Shown piece by piece: positions 35,613 through 44,015 of a stretch of DNA of 64,000 bases. Origin of the DNA: Burkholderiaceae bacterium 26 (GTDB taxonomy: Bacteria; Pseudomonadota; Gammaproteobacteria; Burkholderiales; Burkholderiaceae); the NCBI GenBank assembly GCA_000955795.1, contig JYOB01000016.1, positions 85,885 through 149,884 of the forward strand, in the 5' to 3' direction. The notes below the pieces were generated by a model that worked only from the letters and a program-made list of their open reading frames with translations, was not told the DNA's origin and searched no databases. Position 1 is the stretch's first letter; each line of letters begins with the position of its first letter. A program made the translations under genes and the position numbers.

Positions 35613-36387
35613 CCAGGAAGGCGTCGATGCCCTCGCCGGCGTCTTCTTCCATCATGTTGCGGGCCATGACGTCGCCCGCGTAGGCATAGGCATCGGCAAG
35701 CGGCATCTGCCGTTGTCGATAGAACATCGCCTTGCCGTAGCGGATGGCGGTGGAGCTCTTCGACACGATGTCCGCCACCTTGCGAGCCACGGCGGCATCC
35801 AGCTCCTCAGCCGGCACGGCCTCGTTGATGAGGCCCCAGTCTGCGGCCGTGGCGGCATCGATAAAGCGGCCCGTCACGAGCATGTCGAACGCGCGCTTCG
35901 CGAGCACGTTGCGCGACAACGCCACCGCAGGCGTCGAGCAGAACAGGCCGACGTTGATGCCTGACACCGCAAACCGCGCCGCATCTGAAGCAATGGCCAG
36001 GTCACAACTGCCAACCAACTGGCAACCCGCAGCGGTCGCCACGCCATGCACGCGTGCGATGACCGGCATCGGCAGCGCCTGAATCGCCTGCATCACCACG
36101 CTGCACCGCGCAAATAGCGCCTGGTAATACGCAAGCTCGGGCGTGCCGCGCATTTCCCGCAAATCGTGGCCGGCGCAGAACGCCTTGCCCTCGGCGCCGA
36201 GCACCACGCAGCGCACCGCTGGATCTCGCGCAATGTCGTCCAAAACGCGCTGCAGCGCATCAAGCATGGCTTCTGACAGCGCGTTGAACTGCAAAGGCCG
36301 ATTCAGTCGCAGCGTGACGACGCCATCGCGGTCATCGCGCAGGACGAGTGCGTCAGCGGCGGCATTGGTGGTGGGGTGAGGTTGCAT
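35584..36387 (-). CDS. Enoyl-CoA hydratase/isomerase family
   Basis: A 267-residue crotonase-fold protein. KAFCAGHDLREMRG (about residues 68-81) and VIARVHGVATAAGCQLVGSCDLAIAS (about 110-135) form the CoA-binding oxyanion hole. The catalytic Glu of classical hydratases (GCQLV here has no Glu, usually GGGxE) is replaced, so the reaction may differ from crotonase hydration. AGGAG lies 5 bases before the ATG at 36387. It is convergent with the redox cluster and stands alone. Confidence 0.85.
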   Translation of the reverse strand: MQPHPTTNAAADALVLRDDRDGVVTLRLNRPLQFNALSEAMLDALQRVLDDIARDPAVRCVVLGAEGKAFCAGHDLREMRGTPELAYYQALFARCSVVMQAIQALPMPVIARVHGVATAAGCQLVGSCDLAIASDAARFAVSGINVGLFCSTPAVALSRNVLAKRAFDMLVTGRFIDAATAADWGLINEAVPAEELDAAVARKVADIVSKSSTAIRYGKAMFYRQRQMPLADAYAYAGDVMARNMMEEDAGEGIDAFLEKRPASWRS

Positions 36388-36707
36388 GTGCACTCCTTTG
36401 CAGGCTGGTGCCCTGGGGTGGGCATCAGTCTATCTCCGCCGGGCGGGCACCGCACTCAGGCGTTGCCAGTAGGTGCCGGCTGGCCGTCAGCAACGCCAGA
36501 CCTGAAAGGCCTACCCCTTCGCCGCTTTGACATTGGGCGGGCGCCTGACTATCACGCGTCTATAAGAGGTCGGGCGCCGGCCCCCACAAAATGCACGGGG
36601 CGCACCATTGAAGAGGGCAGCCTGGCAACACAATCACATCGCACTCGCACCGGAAGTCACACCACAAGCGAACTAGGTGACACAGTCACCGCAAGGGGGC
36701 CAACGTG
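36388..36707. other. Intergenic region with an inverted repeat
   Basis: The 320 bases between divergent genes hold no credible gene. GGTGAC (36676-36681) and GTCACC (36685-36690) form a perfect 6-bp inverted repeat with a 3-bp centre, 18 bases before the ATG of the MASE4 protein and next to its ribosome site (AAGGGGG). It could be an operator or block ribosome access. Confidence 0.45.
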
Positions 36708-37634
36708 ATGTCGGAAACGCTGGACATGCAGCGAGGCTTGTTGCTGGGCCTCTCGCCAGGACGCCGGACGTACTGGATGGCGCAGGCCGTGGCTTTGCTG
36801 TCGCTCGTGGTACTGGTGTCGGCCGTGCCGTTCGCCAAGGTGCAGTTGGCGAAACTTCCATCGTTCGTGCCGCTTTACGAGTCGGCCCTCATCCTCAATG
36901 ACTTGATTACCGCGGCGCTGCTCTTCGGGCAGTTCGCCATCACGCGCTCGCGCGCGATGCTGGCGCTCGCCAGCGGCTACCTGTTCACGGCCGCCACGGC
37001 AGTGGGGCACTTGCTATCGTTTCCGGGGCTGTTCGCATCACGTGGCCTGTTGGGCGCCGGGCCGCAGAGCACAGCCTGGATCTACATGTTCTGGCACGCG
37101 GGCTTTCCGCTGTTTGTCATCGCTTACGCCGTGCTCAAGGGCCGCGAAGAGCGCGAGCCCGACCGCTTCCCAATCCACACGCTGACGCGAAAAACAGCGC
37201 TGGGCACCGTGGCGGCCGTGCTGGGCGCAGCGGCCGCGTGCGTGGCGCTTGCCACCGTCGGCGCACATCTCCTGCCCGCCATCATGGCGGCCAACCGCTA
37301 CACGCCCATGATGGGGATCGTGGCGGGCGGCACGTGGTGCTTTTGCGTGGTCGCGCTGGTCGTGCTCTGGCGCAGCCGCCCGCACCTGACGCTCGACATC
37401 TGGTTGATGGTGGTGCTGTGCGTGTGGATCTGCGATGTCGCGCTCAGCGCCGTCTTCAATGGCGGGCGATATGACCTCGGCTTCTATGCCGGCCGCGTGT
37501 TCGGGCTGTTGGGGGCGAGCTTTGTGCTGCTGCTGTTGCTGATCGAAAACACCGTGCTGCGTTCCAGGTTGGCAACGGCGCGCGCGGAACTCGGGCGGCT
37601 GGCGGCGAGCAATGCGGGGGATCGGGAGCGGTGA
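36708..37634 (+). CDS. Stand-alone MASE4 membrane sensor
   Basis: A 308-residue protein with about eight membrane helices. The region around residues 19-150 (GRRTYWMAQAVALLSLVV; FAKVQLAKLPSFVPLYESAL; DLITAALLFGQFAITRSRAML; FSFPGLFASRGLLGAGPQST in order) matches the MASE4 sensor domain, normally the N-terminal part of histidine kinases or diguanylate cyclases. Here a short coiled tail (ENTVLRSRLATARAELGRL) is followed directly by a stop, with no output domain. AAGGGGG lies 8 bases before the ATG. It may work with a separate kinase, or be a truncated remnant. Confidence 0.75.
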   Translation: MSETLDMQRGLLLGLSPGRRTYWMAQAVALLSLVVLVSAVPFAKVQLAKLPSFVPLYESALILNDLITAALLFGQFAITRSRAMLALASGYLFTAATAVGHLLSFPGLFASRGLLGAGPQSTAWIYMFWHAGFPLFVIAYAVLKGREEREPDRFPIHTLTRKTALGTVAAVLGAAAACVALATVGAHLLPAIMAANRYTPMMGIVAGGTWCFCVVALVVLWRSRPHLTLDIWLMVVLCVWICDVALSAVFNGGRYDLGFYAGRVFGLLGASFVLLLLLIENTVLRSRLATARAELGRLAASNAGDRER

Positions 37635-37657
37635 CGCGGTGATGCGGTTACGTCCCG

Positions 37658-38575
37658 CTACGCCCGCCGCACTTGCGTGGCCCGGCCCGGCATCGACATC
37701 GCCGCCACCCCCACCACCACACACGCCAGCCCGATCCACGCAGAAGACGGCAGCGATTCCCCCAGAAACACCACGCCGATCGCCACGCCAATCGGCACAC
37801 GCAAATACGCCTGCGCGGTGGTACCGATCGCCCCCAGCGTCTGGATGAGCCGGAAGTAGATGGCAAAGGCCAGCGCCGTGGAGAACGCCGCCAGAGCGAT
37901 CAGCGCCATCAACGAACGTGCAGAAGGCTCAAGCGCCCAAGGGTGGTCAACAAGCAAGCTCGCGGGCGTGAGCACCAATGCCCCCACCAGCAATGAGCCG
38001 GTAGCCGGCGCCGCAGGATGCAGCCCCTTGAAAGACCTGCCGTAGATGGCCGCACCTGCATAGCAGGCCGTCGCCGCCACGATGGCCAGTTGCGGAACAA
38101 GCTGCCCGCCCAGCCCATCGAGCGCACTCGGTCCAATCACCAGACACGTGCCGACAAACCCGGCAATCACGCCGATCAGCTTGCGCAACGACACCGGCTC
38201 GTGCCGCGTGATGAGCACCGTCGCCACAAACACCATCACGGGCGACGTCGAATTCAGGATGGTCGCCAGACTCGCGCCCACCGAGCGCTCGGCCCACGCA
38301 ATAAGCGTGAAGGGCACAACGCTGTTGAGCAACGCCTGCACGCCGAAGCGCATCCAGACTCGCCTGTCGCGCGGCATGCGGACGTTGCGACTGCGCATCC
38401 ACAGCAACAGCAGCATCGCTGCGATCAACGTTCTGGCGGCAATGAAAGTGAGCGGCGGAATGGTCTCCACGCCCATGCGGATGAAGGTGTACGACGCGCC
38501 CCACAGGGTCGACAGCGTGAGCAGCAGGGCCAGATCGGTGGCGTGGCTAGATGGGGGCGTGTCGGTGTGCGGCAC
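37658..38575 (-). CDS. DMT-family (EamA) transporter
   Basis: A 305-residue membrane protein with ten predicted helices in two EamA repeats: LLTLSTLWGASYTFIRMGVE at the start of the first, and the second beginning near VAATACYAGAAIYGRSF. This is the drug/metabolite exporter family (RhaT/YdcZ-like). The GTG at 38575 is chosen because AGGAGG lies 7 bases upstream; an upstream frame extension to 38710 is not supported. Substrate unknown. Confidence 0.85.
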   Translation of the reverse strand: MPHTDTPPSSHATDLALLLTLSTLWGASYTFIRMGVETIPPLTFIAARTLIAAMLLLLWMRSRNVRMPRDRRVWMRFGVQALLNSVVPFTLIAWAERSVGASLATILNSTSPVMVFVATVLITRHEPVSLRKLIGVIAGFVGTCLVIGPSALDGLGGQLVPQLAIVAATACYAGAAIYGRSFKGLHPAAPATGSLLVGALVLTPASLLVDHPWALEPSARSLMALIALAAFSTALAFAIYFRLIQTLGAIGTTAQAYLRVPIGVAIGVVFLGESLPSSAWIGLACVVVGVAAMSMPGRATQVRRA

Positions 38576-38717
38576 GGAGTGCCCTCCTGTTTGGCGGCTG
38601 GGGCCGCAATTTCGTACCGGAGGATCGTAGCGGGGATGGGCTTTGGTCGTGCGGGAAACGGTTTGGTGTGGAGCGAAGTGTGGGTGGACGCGTGGATAGC
38701 GCAGTGGCACGTCAGTC

Positions 38718-39479
38718 CTACTTCATCCGCCGTTCCCGATACCCCCTAACCACCCCGCGCAACACCCCCACCATGTACTCCCGGTGCCTCTCCTCCTGCG
38801 CAGGATTGCTCCAATGCGGCACCGGATACCGCTCGCCCTGCAGGGTCACGCCCTGCGCATCCGCCACACGCTGTCGCCATTCCTGCAGCACCTGATCGAG
38901 CTGTGCATCGTCGTTCTGATACCAGGCCTGCACCACGCGATCGCCTAGCACGCGTTGCCGCAGGCGGTCGCGCTGTTCGCGCCAGATGGCGATGCGATCG
39001 ATATCGACGGTGGCGGCCTGTATGTTGCCGCTCAGGTGCTGGGCAGCCAGCAGCTCGTCATGCGCCTGCATGTATGCCTGATACCGCTCGGCCAGTTGTA
39101 CGGCTTCTGCCAGCGCGGTGGGTGGGAGTTTGCTTTTGAGATAGACCGCCAACTGTTCAGCGCGGTCACCGTCGGGCTTGAGCAAGAAGGTGTTGAACAC
39201 GTTGAGCAACGCGGTATCCACAACCAGCGTTTGGTGCTCTGTGATGGCGAGCGCAGGAGCGGTGCCCGCGCGGGACGATGTTGTGCTCGGCGCGCTTGCG
39301 GGCTGGGCGGATAAGACAGCGGCGCTTGATGTATGCGGCTCAGCGGCAGCGGCGTTTTCCGATTCAGGCAGCTGCGTCGAGAGCACGCCAATCGACAAAC
39401 CGATGACGGCCGCAAAGGCCGCAGCAGCGCACAGATACAGGCCTTGCCCGTCGCGCAGGGTTTCAGTCCGGATTCGCAT
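38718..39479 (-). CDS. Lipase-chaperone (LifO)-like membrane-anchored protein
   Basis: A 253-residue protein with one N-terminal membrane anchor (about residues 13-33), an Ala/Ser/Pro-rich linker to about residue 75, and a helical domain. LVVDTALLNVFNTFLLKPDGDRAEQ, the following AVYLKSKLPPTALAEAVQLAERYQAYMQA and the later RQRVLGDRVVQAWYQND show the order of the steric lipase foldase (LifO/Lif) family, which folds secreted lipases in the periplasm. No lipase gene is adjacent. It lies 64 bases behind the polygalacturonase gene on the same strand. The ATG at 39479 starts MRIRTETL; one at 39497 is possible. Confidence 0.65.
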   Translation of the reverse strand: MRIRTETLRDGQGLYLCAAAAFAAVIGLSIGVLSTQLPESENAAAAEPHTSSAAVLSAQPASAPSTTSSRAGTAPALAITEHQTLVVDTALLNVFNTFLLKPDGDRAEQLAVYLKSKLPPTALAEAVQLAERYQAYMQAHDELLAAQHLSGNIQAATVDIDRIAIWREQRDRLRQRVLGDRVVQAWYQNDDAQLDQVLQEWRQRVADAQGVTLQGERYPVPHWSNPAQEERHREYMVGVLRGVVRGYRERRMK

Positions 39480-39542
39480 TGACGGTGCCCGCGCCATGCA
39501 GGGCCGTGCGGCGCCGCTGCATGGCGAGGTACGTGCAGCCGA

Positions 39543-40793
39543 TTAGAACGAACAGCTCGGCACGCTGCCCGACATCGTAAAGCTCGACGTGGTCACGCCG
39601 GTGCCCGACGGCACATCATTCGACTTGTACAGGCCGACATTGGCGTACTGGTCACCGCTTTGCGCCGTGGCATCCAGGCTGACGTTAGCCAGGTACGCGT
39701 TGACCGGGAAGCTCGCGTTGCGGCCGTCGATCTTCGTGTATGCGCCCGACACTGATTGCGTGGAATACGCACCGTTGACCACGATGTTCGACAGCGACGG
39801 GCTGCCACCCGTGGTGCACGCGTTGTAGTTGGTGTCCATGACGATCAGGTGCTTCACGCCGGTCATGCAGGTATTGACGTAGCTCACCTGCTTGACCGTT
39901 AGCGAGCATGGGCCCGTCTTCACGTTGATGCCGTTGTTGTTGGTGGACTGCGTGCCGCTCAGGTCATTCCCATACACGTAGTTGTTCGTGAACAGGATGT
40001 TCGACACGGTGTTCTTGTCGATGCTGCCCACGGACAGACCATGCGTGCCGTGCAGCCGCGTGTTCGACACCGTCACGTTGGAGATGTCGCCCGAGTTGGT
40101 CTTGACGGCAATGCCGTCGTCGCCGGCCTCGATATCGGATTGCGTGACGGTGGCGTTGGTCAGGCTGTCGATGTCGATGCCGTCTGCGTTCTTGCGCGTG
40201 GCCGGCGTGCGGATGGACACACCCCAGGCGGTAAAGCCGTTGCCGCCTTCCACATATAGGTTCGGGTGCGCGGCCTGCGCCAGCGTGACGTTGTAGACGA
40301 TGAAGTTGCTGATGTTGCTCGCCTGCACCAGGCGCGGCGTGCCGGAGATGATGTCGCCACGGCCATCCACCGTGCCCGGGCCCATGAGCGATGCATTGGT
40401 GCCCGTGAACGACAGCAGGTTGGCGTTGCTGCTGTAGCTGTTGTTGCCGAACAGCGTCACGCCCGAATTGATGACCAGCCCCGCCCCGCTGATGGACAGG
40501 CTGCCCGTGTAGAACGCGTCATTCGAGCCGGATGCGGCCAGCACCACGCTCTTGCCGGTGCCCTTGCAGTCGGTCAGGGCCTGCTGAATGACGCTGGTGT
40601 CGTCGGACGAAGACGACGGCGGCGACGCGCGCTGCGAGCTTGAATACCGCGCGTTGATCGTCTTGCAGACGCCCGGATACGCCGGCTGCGTGACGGTGCG
40701 GCTATCGCCCGTGGCCAGCGTCTGCGCCCCGGCGGAGCCAGCGGCCAGCAAGGATGCGGTCAGGATCAACCCGACCTTGGTTTGCATGTTCAT
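39543..40793 (-). CDS. GH28 polygalacturonase, exported
   Basis: A 416-residue pectin-degrading enzyme with a signal peptide (residues 1-23, ending SAGAQ). The parallel beta-helix has the GH28 sites KNADGIDI (Asp204), AGDDGIAV (Asp225, Asp226) and GTHGLSVGS (His251). The last GH28 signature, RIK, reads NVK at 290-292, so the substrate-binding Arg is Asn here and specificity may be altered. It would attack plant cell-wall pectate after secretion. An hrpII box points at it from 40971-40994. The downstream gene is LifO-like. Confidence 0.88.
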   Translation of the reverse strand: MNMQTKVGLILTASLLAAGSAGAQTLATGDSRTVTQPAYPGVCKTINARYSSSQRASPPSSSSDDTSVIQQALTDCKGTGKSVVLAASGSNDAFYTGSLSISGAGLVINSGVTLFGNNSYSSNANLLSFTGTNASLMGPGTVDGRGDIISGTPRLVQASNISNFIVYNVTLAQAAHPNLYVEGGNGFTAWGVSIRTPATRKNADGIDIDSLTNATVTQSDIEAGDDGIAVKTNSGDISNVTVSNTRLHGTHGLSVGSIDKNTVSNILFTNNYVYGNDLSGTQSTNNNGINVKTGPCSLTVKQVSYVNTCMTGVKHLIVMDTNYNACTTGGSPSLSNIVVNGAYSTQSVSGAYTKIDGRNASFPVNAYLANVSLDATAQSGDQYANVGLYKSNDVPSGTGVTTSSFTMSGSVPSCSF

Positions 40794-41164
40794 CGATGTC
40801 TCACTCCTGTCTTGGTGTTCGGCACCGCAACGGCACCACAACGGCAGCGTGTCGGTGCCACCTGGGCAGACCGCACCCTCGCCCAAGATATATCAGGTCA
40901 TATTCATTGGTATATCAGTGAGGAAAATTGAGGATTCAACCGGAACCCGGGTCGATGGGCGTTTCGCTGCCGAAGACCTGTTCGCAAATGCGAATGCTCA
41001 CCGCCGTATCGCCCGGCTGAAGGGTGACGCCACGGCGCCAGTTACCTAAGATGCCGCGCTCCCGACGGGTTGCTACAAGCGGCCAAGCCGGGGCCGACGG
41101 TCATGCGCAACACCGCGTGCATGACCGCCAACCTCTGGCCACCACTCAGTGCAACCCACTCCCG
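40794..41164. other. Intergenic region with regulatory sites
   Basis: The 371 bases between the divergent polygalacturonase gene and the ORF at 41165 have no credible gene. They hold the hrpII box at 40971-40994 and a direct repeat TATATCAG (40889-40896 and 40911-40918, centres 22 bp apart, about two helix turns) in an AT-rich stretch. The latter lies between the hrpII box and the polygalacturonase ATG. Confidence 0.5.
40971..40994 (-). promoter_or_regulatory. hrpII box facing the polygalacturonase gene
   Basis: CGAA at 40971-40974 and CGAA at 40991-40994 are separated by exactly 16 bases, which reads TTCG-N16-TTCG on the minus strand. This is the HrpB-dependent hrpII/PIP-type element. The base run TTGAAT (complement of 40934-40939) lies 31 nt downstream, in the -10 position, but matches TANNNT only partly. 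Start codon at 40793 would be about 135 nt beyond. The match is perfect for the box and weak for the -10. Confidence 0.55.
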
Positions 41165-41728
41165 ATGTCGAAGATCAGCAGCGCGAACGGTATCCCGCCG
41201 CGGCATGACAGCCCGCCTGACGGCCCGCACGCAGGGCGCCCGACCCGCGTTGCACCACCCGCCTGCACACCCCGGGCGCCCAGTCCCGGCCTGACGCAAC
41301 TGCCCAAATCCACCGCTGCACGCCAGCCCGCCGCGCCAACCCGGGTCAAAGCCTTGCGGACGCTCGAAACGCGGCAGCGCCTGCACCGCTTGCGCAAAGA
41401 ACTCGCCAAGATCGACCCGCCACCCGCCAGCGCCCAAGACGCCCATGCCGACATCCTCGCGGCCATGGCACGCGCTGGCTTGAGCGGCTGGACGTTAACG
41501 GCACTGTCCGACCCCGCCAATGCGCGCCATGCAGATGGGTCGGTGGTGGTGTCGCTGGTGTCTCACGCCATCGTCTTCAATGCGGGGGGCGCGTTCCGGA
41601 TCATCGATCTGCTGCCCCCCGGCAGCGTGTACTTCGAGTTGGCCGGGCACGACGGCGCAGCGTTTGTGCTGCCGTGCGGCTGCGCCTCCCTCGCCGCCCG
41701 TCAGCCCGGCTACCCAGTGGAGGCATGA
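41165..41728 (+). CDS. Hypothetical protein, possible secreted substrate
   Basis: A 187-residue protein (MSKISSANGIPPRHDS start). Residues 1-65 are rich in Ser, Pro, Ala and Thr, a composition seen in type III secretion signals; a basic helical stretch follows (TRVKALRTLETRQRLHRLRKELAK in layout), then a small beta-rich domain (GWTLTALSD..VVVSLVSHAIVFNAGGAFRIIDLLPPGSVYF). I recognise no family. It has no clear ribosome site, and only an off-spaced TTCGC-N13-TTCGC pair upstream, so its membership of the Hrp regulon is not supported. Confidence 0.45.
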   Translation: MSKISSANGIPPRHDSPPDGPHAGRPTRVAPPACTPRAPSPGLTQLPKSTAARQPAAPTRVKALRTLETRQRLHRLRKELAKIDPPPASAQDAHADILAAMARAGLSGWTLTALSDPANARHADGSVVVSLVSHAIVFNAGGAFRIIDLLPPGSVYFELAGHDGAAFVLPCGCASLAARQPGYPVEA

Positions 41729-41759
41729 GCGCCCACCGCCGGATCTGGACTGCGCCCAA

Positions 41760-41820
41760 GTCGGTTACGGCTACACCGTTTCGCAACCCGCCTCCGTGGC
41801 GCATCCAGGATGCGTACGCT
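41760..41820 (+). promoter_or_regulatory. hrpII-like promoter, one mismatch
   Basis: GTCG at 41760-41763 and TTCG at 41780-41783 are separated by 16 bases: an hrpII box with a single substitution in the first half. TACGCT at 41815-41820 lies 31 nt after the box, the spacing and form (TANNNT) expected for its -10. The same 31-32-nt spacing occurs at two perfect boxes in this window. The GTG start at 41884 is about 60 nt beyond. Confidence 0.6.
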
Positions 41821-41883
41821 TGTGACGGTGCGCCATCCGAGGCCACAGGCCCCTTCATTAGCACTTGATTTGAATGGTCAGTC

Positions 41884-42693
41884 GTGAATCCTGTTAACCG
41901 CAAAGGTCCAACGCCCGCGTCTACGCCGCTCGACCCAGAGATCGCCGCCGAACGCCCCCTCGCAGCGGCCCGTCAAACTGCGGGCGCATCCACGCATGTC
42001 CAAACCACCGGCGAGGGCCCGCTGGCTTCGTTGCCTCGATATGGCAGCAGACGGCGCAGCGCAACGCCATCCGACAACGCTGTGCGGGAGGCCGATCAAT
42101 TGGCCCAAGCCTTTGCGAATTCGTTGCATTGGCAAACCGTGGGAATCGCCTCGTTTGCGCAAGAGAGCGTCGGCCCGCTGATCGGCGCGGGCAGCCAAAA
42201 GGACGTCTACAGAATCCAGGGAGACCCGACCACCTGCCTGGCGGTGATCCGGCCCGACGCAATCGGCAGGTTTGACACGCCAACTGCCCACGCACTGCGT
42301 GAGGTAAACGCTTTGGCAGAGCTGCGGAATCGCGGCTTCCGGACCGTGCAGATACGAGACCTCGTTCGGGTGGGGGACAGAATCGGCATCAAGCAAAACT
42401 ACCTGGTCGATGCGCGCAGTTCTTCAGACATCGTTGCTTCTTGTGGCCGCTCAGTACCGGAGGGCAAATACCTCACGCAAAAGATGGTCGAGGATTGCAG
42501 TTCCACAATCGAAACTCTTCGCAGAACCAGCACGGTGGTCGACGATCTGCAGTTTCTGGTCGAGCCGTCGGGGGACACGCATATCAGCGATCCGCGCGGT
42601 GTTGCGCATGGCAATCCACAGAAAAACATCGGAACAGTGAAAGAGCTGCGCGGCATTGCATTGGCGACGTTGCTGTCATCAGACGAAGAGTGA
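41884..42693 (+). CDS. Candidate type III effector, minimal kinase-like fold
   Basis: A 269-residue protein with a Pro/Thr/Ala-rich N-terminus (residues 1-65) and a compact kinase-like region. GPLIGAGSQKDVYRI (97-111) resembles a glycine loop; LAVIRP (119-124) is where VAIK sits, with Arg123 in place of the Lys; LREVNALAEL (138-147) gives the helix-C Glu140; VVDDLQFLVEPSG (218-230) and ISDPRG (234-239) resemble the catalytic DxQ and metal-binding DP motifs of small effector kinases such as HopBF1. The GTG at 41884 is the only start that keeps the N-terminus. Kinase function is inferred. Confidence 0.6.
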   Translation: MNPVNRKGPTPASTPLDPEIAAERPLAAARQTAGASTHVQTTGEGPLASLPRYGSRRRSATPSDNAVREADQLAQAFANSLHWQTVGIASFAQESVGPLIGAGSQKDVYRIQGDPTTCLAVIRPDAIGRFDTPTAHALREVNALAELRNRGFRTVQIRDLVRVGDRIGIKQNYLVDARSSSDIVASCGRSVPEGKYLTQKMVEDCSSTIETLRRTSTVVDDLQFLVEPSGDTHISDPRGVAHGNPQKNIGTVKELRGIALATLLSSDEE

Positions 42694-42826
42694 GCCGTCC
42701 CCCCTTCAGAAGTCTCGTCTCCGTGTCAGAAAAAACCGCATCTCAGGGTTATCCGCCATTTCGGCCGGCGCTCACCTTTTCGACACTCCTGCCACACCAC
42801 CAATAAAACAAGGGGCGGAGACAGGT

Positions 42827-43978
42827 ATGGACCGGAGGCAATTCGTACGGAGTTCAGTAGCACTGGGCGGCGCAATGATGCTGTCGCCCATGGCACGCGC
42901 GGCGGAAGCCGGCGTGTTTGCAGACAAGATCGTCTTTGGGCAGACGGTCGGGTTCGACAGCGTGTGGGGCGGGTTGTACAAGAACTACACCAATGGCCTG
43001 CTGGCCGGCTTTGAGCAAGTCAACGCCCAGGGCGGCGTGGCCGGGCGCAAGCTGGTCGTCAAGCGGCTGGAAGACAACTACCTGCCAGAGAAGGCCGTGG
43101 CCAACGTCAAGACGCTCATGCAGGAAGGCGTGTTCGGGCTGGTGTGCATGGGCGGCACCGGCAACACCATCGCCGCATTGCCGCTGCTGGAGCAATACCG
43201 CTTGCCGATGGTGGGCGCCATGACCGGCGCCACCGCCGCGCGCAAAGCCAGCGCACCGCTGTTCCACACGCGCGCCAGCTACGCCGACGAAGTCACGAAG
43301 ATGGTGCAGCACGCCACCACCATCGGGCTCAAGCGCGTGGCCGTGGTCTACCAGGACAACCCCTTCGGTTCCGGCAATGCCGACGCCGCCAAGGCTGCCG
43401 CCAGCAAGTTCGGCGCGCAGATCGTCGCGCTCATCCCGCACAACGCCAAGGGCGACGACATCGACATGGTGGTCGACAAGATTGCCGCAGCCAACCCGCA
43501 GACCACGCTGCTGTTTACGTCGCCCACCTCCGTGGCCGACATGCTGATGCGCTACCAGGCCAAGCACGGCCCCGTGCCGTTGCCGCAGCCGTGGATCCTG
43601 TCCGTGACCACCCCCAAGACCGTGTTCGAGAAAGCCGGCACGCTGGCCCATGGCGTGGCTGTCACGCAGGTCATGCCCGGCCCCAACGTGCGGACCCAGC
43701 CGCTGGTGCGCGCATTTCGCGAGGCCAATGACAAGTTTGGCGACCACAACAACCAGACCTACGAAGCGGTGGAGGGCTTTCTCACCGCCCGCGTCATCGT
43801 AGAGGGCCTGAAGGCCTGCGGCGGCAACCCCACACGCGACGGCTTTATCCAGGCGCTGGAAGGCTTCGGCACGCGCGACTTCGGCGGCGTGCGCGTCCAT
43901 TACGACCGCAACAACCACGCCGGGCTCGACTATGTCGACGTAACCATGATCGGCAGCAACGGCCACCTGGTCGGCTGA
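42827..43978 (+). CDS. ABC transporter substrate-binding protein (Leu/Ile/Val-type)
   Basis: A 383-residue periplasmic-binding protein of the type I (Peripla_BP_6, LivJ-like) class. The signal sequence MDRRQFVRSSVALGGAMML, ending near ARAAEA, looks Sec- or Tat-type. KIVFGQTVGFDSVWGGLYKNYTNGLLAGFEQVNAQGG in order is the usual first domain, with VYQDNPFGSG in the second. No permease or ATPase gene is adjacent, so it is an orphan; it could feed the chemoreceptor encoded 260 bases downstream. A strong terminator follows. Confidence 0.85.
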   Translation: MDRRQFVRSSVALGGAMMLSPMARAAEAGVFADKIVFGQTVGFDSVWGGLYKNYTNGLLAGFEQVNAQGGVAGRKLVVKRLEDNYLPEKAVANVKTLMQEGVFGLVCMGGTGNTIAALPLLEQYRLPMVGAMTGATAARKASAPLFHTRASYADEVTKMVQHATTIGLKRVAVVYQDNPFGSGNADAAKAAASKFGAQIVALIPHNAKGDDIDMVVDKIAAANPQTTLLFTSPTSVADMLMRYQAKHGPVPLPQPWILSVTTPKTVFEKAGTLAHGVAVTQVMPGPNVRTQPLVRAFREANDKFGDHNNQTYEAVEGFLTARVIVEGLKACGGNPTRDGFIQALEGFGTRDFGGVRVHYDRNNHAGLDYVDVTMIGSNGHLVG

Positions 43979-44015
43979 GGCATGCGCGGCTTGTGAGTTC
44001 AAAGGCTTGACGCCC

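Noticed and set aside
36388..36707. Possible small RNA in the gap before the MASE4 gene
   Set aside because: Apart from a 6-bp inverted repeat next to the ribosome site there is no terminator-like end or promoter pair to support an RNA gene.
40963..40985. Plus-strand TTCGC-N13-TTCGC pair that could be a PIP box for the ORF at 41165
   Set aside because: Half-sites are two bases too close and no TANNNT follows at about 31 nt. The overlapping minus-strand box has exact spacing, so the plus-strand pair is more likely incidental.
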